This document shows positions 6,303-10,482 of a stretch of DNA of 10,482 nt, piece by piece (within the stretch, counting starts at the first letter, position 1; every line of letters begins with the position of its first letter). The position numbers and the translations under genes were made by a program. Below the pieces are notes generated by a model. That model had not been told where the DNA came from and did no database searches. It saw only the letters and a list, made by a program, of their open reading frames with translations. Source of the DNA: Oscillospiraceae bacterium (GTDB lineage Bacteria > Bacillota > Clostridia > Oscillospirales > CAG-272); NCBI GenBank assembly GCA_015063655.1, contig SVTU01000048.1, positions 1-10,482 of the forward strand, written 5' to 3'.

Positions 6303-7535
6303 TTACGACCGCAGAACGGTGCGTATCGTTTCAAACAGATTGGGCTTTTTGCCGTACATCAACACACCCGCACGGTAGATCTTAGCAGACAGTACGCCCA
6401 CGCCGATCACCGAACCGATCAGAATGACAACGGAAATGACGATCTCATACCACGGCACACTGCTCATGGCAATGCGGGTAAACATCGCCATCGGTGACGT
6501 AAAGGGTACGTAGGAGCATACCGTCATCAGCACGTTATCCACCGAGCCTGCGCTCATGGAGAATATCACCACCACAAAGGCAAAAATAAACAGATACGTC
6601 AAGGGCAGCACCGCACTGCTCACGTCCTCAAGCTTTGATGTGGTTGAACCGACCGCGCCGTACAAAAAGGCATAGATCAGGAAGCCCAGCACAAAGAAGA
6701 TCAGCATAAAGGCCAACAAGGAGGGAGGCATATCGAAGATAGACGATATGATCGGAATATCTGCCCACTCATCCTTGTTGATGTTGTAGAACAGGATGGC
6801 CGAGCCGAACACAACGGCAAGCTGAACAAAGCCCGCAAGGCAGGCGGAAAGCACCTTGCCGAACATCATGGCAACGGGATCGGCGCTGGTGACCAGCACC
6901 TCCATGGCACGGGAGCTTTTTTCGGTTGCCACGCTCGTGGCCACCATCTGCCCGTACAAAATGATCACCGTATACAACGCAAAGATCATGATGTAGGTAT
7001 ACCAATAATTCTCCATCTGATCCTTGCCAAGCTTCTCGGTCTGCCCCTCTACGGTCACCGAAAGCACGTCGGAGGCCTGATCGGGCGTCATACCGCCCTG
7101 CATCATCATGCTCATGCGATATACGTTTTGCAGCACGCTGTCGGCAATGGCCGTGTTGGAATCGGTCATGGTCAGATCGTTTACGTAATAGGTATATGAG
7201 GTCAGGCTCTCCATCACGAAGGCACACTCTGCCTCGCCCGAGACGACCTGCTCCCGTATGGCGTCCTCGCCGTCATCCGTAAGGCGTACGTCATAGTCGG
7301 CAAACGCCTCGCCAAAGGCCGAATGCACAAAGTCGGCGAGCGCCCCATCCGAGGCATTGACCAGCATAACGGGCTTCTCCGTCTCCTCCTCCGAGGAAGA
7401 AGCAGCCGACAGAATATTGGGCAAAAACATCAGCACGCCGAGAGCCACCACCAAAAAGAGAGTGGTGAAAATAAAGCCCTTGTTGCGAATAAAGCTTTTT
7501 AGCTCGAAGCCCATAATGGTTTTGAATTGCTTCAT
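6303..7535 (-). CDS. natB: ABC exporter permease, NatB/ABC-2 type
   Basis: Membrane half of a NatAB-type exporter; 410 residues. It has a cytoplasmic start MKQFKTIMGFELKSFIRNKG, a first helix at about 21-43, a large extracytoplasmic domain at about 45-178, then five or so helices (about 179-201, 229-250, 273-295, 308-330 and 362-388). The ABC-2 permease signature SVATEKSSRAMEVLVTSADP follows the second helix (201-220). I chose the ATG at 7535 because AAGGAGGT lies 5 bases upstream; the longer frame to 7631 runs into natA. Only 10 bases separate it from the natA stop, so it is the second gene of the operon. Known NatAB members export sodium or confer resistance to cell-envelope compounds; the substrate here cannot be read from sequence, so the symbol indicates family only. 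Confidence 0.82.
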   Translation of the reverse strand: MKQFKTIMGFELKSFIRNKGFIFTTLFLVVALGVLMFLPNILSAASSSEEETEKPVMLVNASDGALADFVHSAFGEAFADYDVRLTDDGEDAIREQVVSGEAECAFVMESLTSYTYYVNDLTMTDSNTAIADSVLQNVYRMSMMMQGGMTPDQASDVLSVTVEGQTEKLGKDQMENYWYTYIMIFALYTVIILYGQMVATSVATEKSSRAMEVLVTSADPVAMMFGKVLSACLAGFVQLAVVFGSAILFYNINKDEWADIPIISSIFDMPPSLLAFMLIFFVLGFLIYAFLYGAVGSTTSKLEDVSSAVLPLTYLFIFAFVVVIFSMSAGSVDNVLMTVCSYVPFTSPMAMFTRIAMSSVPWYEIVISVVILIGSVIGVGVLSAKIYRAGVLMYGKKPNLFETIRTVLRS

Positions 7536-7545
7536 ACCTACCTCC

Positions 7546-8433
7546 TTACTGCTCCTTGGCGTATTCCACGAAAATATCGTTGAGAGACGGCTCATGAACA
7601 CGTACCTCGTCGATCTCAAACCGCTCGGCAAGGCTTGCCATCACCGCACGCTTATCCTCGGGGGACGCCATGCGAAGCATCAGCACGCCATGCTCCCCCA
7701 CGGTGCAGGCATCGCCATATGCCTCAAGGATCGGCTGGGGCTGCTGGGTGCGAATGACAAGACGGTCACGGGGGTAGGTACGCTTGATGCTTTCCAGATC
7801 TCCGCCGATGGCCACCCGCCCCTCGGACAGAATGGCAATGCTGTCGCAAAATTCCTCAATATAGCCCATTTGATGGCTGGAGAACAGCACGATCTTTCCC
7901 TTCCCGATCTGCTCCTTGACCACGTTCTTGAGAAGCATGGCGTTCACGGGGTCAAGACCCGAAAAAGGCTCGTCAAGGATCACCATATCGGGGTCGTGCG
8001 CCAAGGCTGTGATCAGCTGTATCTTCTGCTGATTGCCCTTGGAAAGGGTATCCAGCCTCTTGTTGCGGTATTCCGCCATGCCCAGCTTGTGCAGCCAGGC
8101 GTCCACCGAGCGAACGGCATCGGAGCGTGACATACCCTTGAGCTGCGCAAAATACACCAGCTGATCGATGATGGGCTTTTTGGGATACAAGCCCCTCTCT
8201 TCCGGCAGGTAGCCTATGCCGATACGGGAATGGTCGATGGGTCTTCCGTCGATCAGCACCTCGCCGCCGTCAGCGGGAAATACGTTCATCAGTACACGAA
8301 TGGTTGTGGTCTTGCCCGCCCCGTTGCGGCCAAGCAGACCAAATGCACGCCCGCCTTCGGCGCAAAAGCTGACACCGCACAGCACGTGCTTCTGCCCGAA
8401 GGATTTTTCTATATTTTTCAATTCCAGTACCAT
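7546..8433 (-). CDS. natA: ABC transporter ATP-binding protein, NatA type
   Basis: Cytoplasmic ATPase that powers the neighbouring permease; 295 residues. Walker A GRNGAGKTT is at 35-43, the Q-loop region reads GYLPEERGLYPK (74-85, with the Glu-Glu form typical of NatA-like proteins), the signature LSKGNQQK is at 130-137, Walker B VILDEPFSGLDP at 151-162, and the H-loop SSHQ at 185-188. The C-terminal extension ends EPSLNDIFVEYAKEQ, the DUF4162-like tail of this subfamily. The ATG at 8433 has GGGAGGG 4 bases upstream, and the longer frame begins at the predicted transcript start, so the short form is preferred. It is first gene of the operon behind a consensus promoter and divergent from an XRE regulator, its likely controller. 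ATPase identity is firm; substrate unknown. Confidence 0.88.
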   Translation of the reverse strand: MVLELKNIEKSFGQKHVLCGVSFCAEGGRAFGLLGRNGAGKTTTIRVLMNVFPADGGEVLIDGRPIDHSRIGIGYLPEERGLYPKKPIIDQLVYFAQLKGMSRSDAVRSVDAWLHKLGMAEYRNKRLDTLSKGNQQKIQLITALAHDPDMVILDEPFSGLDPVNAMLLKNVVKEQIGKGKIVLFSSHQMGYIEEFCDSIAILSEGRVAIGGDLESIKRTYPRDRLVIRTQQPQPILEAYGDACTVGEHGVLMLRMASPEDKRAVMASLAERFEIDEVRVHEPSLNDIFVEYAKEQ

Positions 8434-8496
8434 AATACCCTCCCGTCTCACTTTCTGCTTTTTATCTGTAAAGCACTCCCTAACGGTCATACATGC

Positions 8497-8525
8497 ATTA
8501 TACCATACAAGCCCGATGGTGTCAA
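8497..8525 (-). promoter_or_regulatory. Consensus sigma-A promoter of natAB
   Basis: On the minus strand TTGACA (8525-8520), a 17-base spacer and TATAAT (8502-8497) form a perfect promoter. Transcription should start near 8490, leaving a leader of about 57 bases. So strong a promoter before an exporter operon suggests repression, and a palindrome lies 3 bases upstream of the -35. Confidence 0.85.
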
Positions 8526-8528
8526 TAG

Positions 8529-8554
8529 AAAATAGTAAAATAGTTTACTATTTT
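8529..8554. promoter_or_regulatory. Palindromic operator candidate between natAB and xre
   Basis: AAAATAGTAAA (8529-8539) and TTTACTATTTT (8544-8554) are perfect 11-base arms around ATAG. The site abuts the natA -35 and overlaps the xre -35 candidate. A further half-site, GTAAA, recurs at 8559-8563. Position and symmetry fit a dimeric regulator such as the adjacent XRE protein. Confidence 0.6.
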
Positions 8555-8583
8555 GAAAGTAAACTTTTGTACCATGGTATACT
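8553..8583 (+). promoter_or_regulatory. Probable promoter of the XRE regulator (extended -10)
   Basis: TATACT (8578-8583) is preceded by TGG, an extended -10, with TTGAAA (8553-8558) at a long 19-base spacing as a weak -35. Start near 8590 gives a leader of about 18 bases with Shine-Dalgarno AGGGGG (8596-8601). The 11-base inverted repeat CCATGGTATAC (8572-8582) and GTATACCATGG (8601-8611) spans the -10 and the start codon, and could be an autoregulatory site. Confidence 0.5.
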
Positions 8584-8607
8584 ATAAAAAAAGACAGGGG
8601 GTATACC

Positions 8608-8844
8608 ATGGACTATCGTAAGAGAATGCGAGATCTGCGAGAGGATGCCGACCTCACACAACAGCAGGTTGCCAACGCCTTGGGCACCTCCCAAACCATG
8701 TATGCACGCTACGAACGGGGGGCAAATGCCCTTCCTATTCATCATCTTTTGACCCTGTGCGAGCTGTATGACGTCAGTGCCGATTATCTGCTTTGCCGCA
8801 CACAGGAAAGTCACCCATATACCGCAAAAAATCAAAAGGACTAA
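8608..8844 (+). CDS. XRE-family helix-turn-helix regulator
   Basis: Small DNA-binding protein (78 residues) that is almost entirely one Cro/C1-type HTH domain. Residues about 5-62 read LREDADLTQQQVANALGTSQTMYARYERGANALPIHHLLTLCELYDVSADYLL, broken here only by description: DLTQQQVANALGTSQ is the helix-turn-helix core, YARYERG the usual end of the recognition helix, and YDVSADYLL the typical closing helix. No ligand or protease domain follows. AGGGGG lies 6 bases before the ATG. It is divergent from natAB and is the obvious candidate to bind the palindrome at 8529-8554 and control both itself and the exporter. Family is firm; target and inducer are inference. Confidence 0.9.
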   Translation: MDYRKRMRDLREDADLTQQQVANALGTSQTMYARYERGANALPIHHLLTLCELYDVSADYLLCRTQESHPYTAKNQKD

Positions 8845-8862
8845 GCCTTGTATGAATACCGC

Positions 8863-8920
8863 AAGAGGCTGTCTCACGTTTGCATGTGAGGCAGCCTCTT
8901 CTTCTTTTATCTTTTTTAGA
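8863..8920 (+). terminator. Intrinsic terminator of the XRE gene
   Basis: A 17-bp stem with two G-T pairs (8863-8879 with 8884-8900) and a TTGC loop, followed by CTTCTTTTATCTTTTTT: a good rho-independent terminator 18 bases after the stop. It shares the core GGCTGTCTCA and the TTGC loop with the hairpin at 1476-1513. Confidence 0.8.
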
Positions 8921-8928
8921 GCATTCTT

Positions 8929-8957
8929 TTTCAAACGACGGGCGACGTCGTTTGAAA
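8929..8957. repeat. Palindrome within a repeat-like intergenic stretch
   Basis: A perfect 12-bp stem TTTCAAACGACG (8929-8940) with 8946-8957 and loop GGCGA. It is followed by GTTCGGCTTCGCTCAGGGTGAC (roughly 8969-8991), of a kind often met in dispersed intergenic repeats. The rest of 8958-9073 shows nothing I can name. Confidence 0.4.
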
Positions 8958-9073
8958 TCTCGGTGAAAAATGTTCGGCTTCGCTCAGGGTGACGCCGTGT
9001 GTCTGCTCCCAAAAGAACATGTGGAATCGCTCCCTGTGTTAGGTGGTTTGGTGTTTAAAACGGGAAAGTGTCC

Positions 9074-9535
9074 CTAGTCTTGGTTATTAGATGAGAAGGC
9101 TTCACCTTTTTTCTTGCCTTTCTTTGTTTCTGTGCTTTGAGGCTTTACCTTTTTGGCTTCTCTCTTTTTGGTAATCGTATATATCGGTACACAGACAAGA
9201 ATTAATAAAGAAGCAACTGCGAACATACAGAGTGTTACAAAAAGTAAAAAAGCAACAGCACGTCCTCGTGTAACAATACCAATAATCAAGTAAAGAGGAA
9301 TATATGCTAGTAAAAGCACTCCCAGATAGGCGTGAATGATTAAAAAAACAGGAAGTTCATATCTATCTAAATCATAGTGCTTTTTTAACCATTTGGGTAT
9401 TTTTCTATAATGTTTTGGATAAAAACGAAATACAATTCCGATATTATCCAAAGCAAATTTTAATGACCTCCTAACAGCGACGTAGCCAAATACATTAAGG
9501 AGCAAGAAAAAGAAAAAATCTCTAACGGAAACCAT
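9074..9535 (-). CDS. Unrecognised small membrane protein
   Basis: A 153-residue protein I do not recognise. Visible parts are a hydrophobic, Phe-rich N-terminus (6-20), a basic, aromatic loop (about 22-58, including FYPKHYRKIPKWLKKHY), two strong membrane helices (about 61-88 and 93-121), and a Lys-rich polar tail from 122. The start at 9535 has GGAG 9 bases upstream. Codon use is far more AT-rich than the genes at 1-8844, suggesting transfer. It follows a startless coding fragment on the same strand by about 20 bases. One possibility is an immunity-type membrane protein for a toxin tail, but that rests only on context. Confidence 0.6.
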   Translation of the reverse strand: MVSVRDFFFFLLLNVFGYVAVRRSLKFALDNIGIVFRFYPKHYRKIPKWLKKHYDLDRYELPVFLIIHAYLGVLLLAYIPLYLIIGIVTRGRAVAFLLFVTLCMFAVASLLILVCVPIYTITKKREAKKVKPQSTETKKGKKKGEAFSSNNQD

Positions 9536-9556
9536 AAGTAATATCTCCAGAATTAT

Positions 9557-9766
9557 TTACCAAGTGACCCAGGAACTGAAAATTCTATTGTTAGCGTAAC
9601 GGGAATTACTTTCGTTTGAAAAACCAGCTGCAAATGCAAAGCGCATACTGCTAAGAGCCCCGTCAGTCCATAGAGTGGTATTACGTGCGGCAATAGTACT
9701 AGCAATCTTCTTTTGGGCATATTTTTGATTGGCTCTGCGCGCTTCGCGAGCTATGCCCTGTGTTCT
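9557..9766 (-). pseudogene. Startless coding fragment, possible 3' remnant of a large surface or toxin gene
   Basis: An open minus-strand frame of 69 residues between stops at 9767-9769 and 9557-9559, with no upstream in-frame start; its only Met is residue 41. Composition is protein-like: a basic helix GIAREARRANQKYAQKKIAS, then NTTLWTDGALSSMRFAFAAG and an Asn/Ser/Arg-rich end finishing SSWVTW. The upstream stop lies inside a palindromic repeat (9769-9793), as if the repeat had broken the gene. It ends 21 bases before the start of the membrane-protein gene, whose ribosome site is just downstream. I cannot name the family; a detached C-terminal tail of a large secreted or RHS-type protein is a guess. 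Confidence 0.4.
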
Positions 9767-9768
9767 TT

Positions 9769-9793
9769 AAGACGGGGAATAGTCAGCTGTCTT
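9769..9793. repeat. 25-base palindromic repeat, degenerate copy
   Basis: AAGAC at 9769-9773 and GTCTT at 9789-9793 bound a 25-base unit that matches 10245-10269 at 20 of 25 positions. The outer arms extend to TTTAAGAC/GTCTTAAA (9766-9773 with 9789-9796). It contains the stop codon of the 139-residue gene. Confidence 0.55.
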
Positions 9794-10211
9794 AAATGGG
9801 ACTGTTATCTGGCTTTTCTATTTGATACATTATTGTTTTTATTACTTTTTTTACTTCATGGATTAGTATTTCTTCCTTGATTAAAAAAGGTTTTTCATGT
9901 TTTTTCCATATGCTATCAATTGCCCAATCATTGTTATTTTTTAGAGAAAAAACCAGTATGGGTTCTGTATGTTCGACAGTTGAATAAATAAAGTGTTGTT
10001 TCTGCCCCGACAGAAAATCACGATACCAATGGAGTAAGTGCCAATAAAACTCAACAATAGCAATTTCTTCTTCGAAAAAGATTTGATTATTATGCTTGAT
10101 AGTTAAAGTGGCGTCCCAATCCAAATAATCATATATTTCGTCAATTGTCATTTTGGAATACATTGCTCTATACGAGATAGGGATCGAGAATTCAATATTC
10201 ATCGTAAACAT
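9792..10211 (-). CDS. Unrecognised 139-residue protein, immunity-like in size and context
   Basis: A soluble-looking protein with no signal peptide or membrane helix, rich in aromatic and acidic residues. Notable parts are YSKMTIDEIYDYLDWDATL (about 18-36), FFEEEIAIVEFYWHLLHWYRDF (about 45-66), and a basic helical C-terminus around EEILIHEVKKVIKTI. I do not recognise the family; small, acidic/aromatic, AT-rich single-domain proteins in such clusters are often immunity proteins. The ATG at 10211 has GAGAGG 7 bases upstream and is preferred over the ATG at 10202. Its stop lies within the palindromic repeat at 9769-9793. Codon use is AT-rich like its neighbours and unlike the left part of the window. 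Confidence 0.6.
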   Translation of the reverse strand: MFTMNIEFSIPISYRAMYSKMTIDEIYDYLDWDATLTIKHNNQIFFEEEIAIVEFYWHLLHWYRDFLSGQKQHFIYSTVEHTEPILVFSLKNNNDWAIDSIWKKHEKPFLIKEEILIHEVKKVIKTIMYQIEKPDNSPI

Positions 10212-10244
10212 ATATATGCCTCTCGCCTTTCTTTCGTGTCATTC

Positions 10245-10269
10245 AAGACAGAGAACCGTCACCTGTCTT
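10245..10269. repeat. 25-base palindromic repeat, better-preserved copy
   Basis: AAGACAG (10245-10251) and CTGTCTT (10263-10269) form a 7-bp stem around an 11-base loop, AGAACCGTCAC. It lies between the partial gene at the right edge and the 139-residue gene. The minus strand reads AAGACAGGTGACGG then TTCTCTGTCTT, a form I associate with dispersed REP-like hairpins of Firmicutes; that link is recollection, not a search. Confidence 0.6.
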
Positions 10270-10282
10270 TCTTATTTCTCTG

Positions 10283-10482
10283 TTATTTATACTGCAACTG
10301 TTTTACAAAGCTGATTAATTCTTCTTTTCCATCCTCAAAACGTAAAATTGTTTCACCATCTTTTTCAATGGCAACGATCGCTAAGAAAGCCATATAATCC
10401 AAACTCTTGGGAACGGTTTTATAAACAATTGTATCGCCAATATCTACATTTACGTCAGAAGAAGAGAAAACGGAATAGTTAC
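10283..10482 (-). CDS. Partial unrecognised protein (C-terminal 65 residues)
   Basis: An open frame entering from the right edge and ending with TAA at 10283-10285. The visible residues include NVDIGDTIVYKTVPKSLDY, MAFLAIVAIEKDGETILRFEDG and the C-terminal helix KEELISFVKQLQYK. Strand-turn-strand patterns followed by a helix suggest a small mixed alpha/beta soluble domain. It was missed by a 60-residue cut-off search only because its start is outside the window. AT-rich like the next two genes on the same strand, with which it may form a cassette. Function unknown. Confidence 0.6.
   Translation of the reverse strand, partial: NYSVFSSSDVNVDIGDTIVYKTVPKSLDYMAFLAIVAIEKDGETILRFEDGKEELISFVKQLQYK

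Noticed and set aside
7536..7631. Longer natB frame adding 32 residues
   Set aside because: It overlaps natA coding sequence and lacks a ribosome site; AAGGAGGT precedes 7535.
8572..8611. CCATGGTATAC inverted repeat as an mRNA hairpin hiding the xre start codon
   Set aside because: The left arm is upstream of the predicted transcript start, so it would not be in the mRNA; a DNA-level site is more likely.
8548..9012. 154-residue minus-strand frame across the XRE gene
   Set aside because: It is antisense to a clear HTH gene and runs through its terminator and promoter.
9553..9720. 55-residue ATG-started hydrophobic frame
   Set aside because: No Shine-Dalgarno before 9720 and it overlaps a more protein-like frame; kept only as a question under findings.

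Overview
The window looks like a chromosome segment of an endospore-forming member of the Clostridia, probably an uncultured gut-type lineage. The evidence is the paired dipicolinate synthase genes dpaA and dpaB, a full-length ComEC competence channel, a NatAB-type ABC exporter, near-consensus sigma-A promoters, strong Shine-Dalgarno sites and fairly GC-rich coding DNA. The genus cannot be named from this sequence alone.

Layout. 1-1353 (+): the 3' part of a PiT-family phosphate permease, followed after 9 bases by a short PhoU-like (DUF47-type) partner. 1354-1748: gene-free and full of palindromes, namely three small hairpins separated by ATCATCAC-like linkers and then a roughly 260-base structured element with inverted ends (E1). 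1749-3199 (-): dpaA then dpaB with an ATGA stop/start overlap; they make the spore-core compound dipicolinic acid. 3282-5519 (-): comEC, whose C-terminal metallohydrolase-like domain lacks the usual Asp. 5520-5754: divergent comEC and acpP promoters and a folded acpP leader. 5755-5979 (+): acpP. 5980-6302: two identical 30-base palindromes around a second structured element (E2), at the junction of convergent acpP and natB. 6303-8433 (-): natA then natB, an ATPase plus permease exporter operon. 8608-8844 (+): a small XRE-family regulator transcribed divergently from natAB, with a palindromic operator candidate between the two promoters. 8845-9073: a terminator that is a relative of the E1 hairpin, plus another palindrome. 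9074-10482 (-): visibly AT-richer DNA with small unrecognised genes (a two-helix membrane protein, an acidic/aromatic 139-residue protein and a partial 65-residue protein), a coding fragment with no start, and two copies of a 25-base palindrome. This looks like an acquired cassette region, possibly the immunity/orphan-tail part of a polymorphic toxin locus, but no toxin can be proved here.

How the genes relate. Phosphate uptake (pit plus its PhoU-like partner), spore dipicolinate synthesis (dpaAB), DNA uptake (comEC), fatty-acid carrier (acpP) and drug/ion-type export (natAB with its likely regulator) are separate housekeeping modules. The most unusual material lies between them. E1 and E2 share a hairpin with a common base and tip but different middle stems that each remain base-paired, which is what a conserved structured element would show. 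The XRE/natAB promoter architecture and the AT-rich right end are the next most interesting parts.
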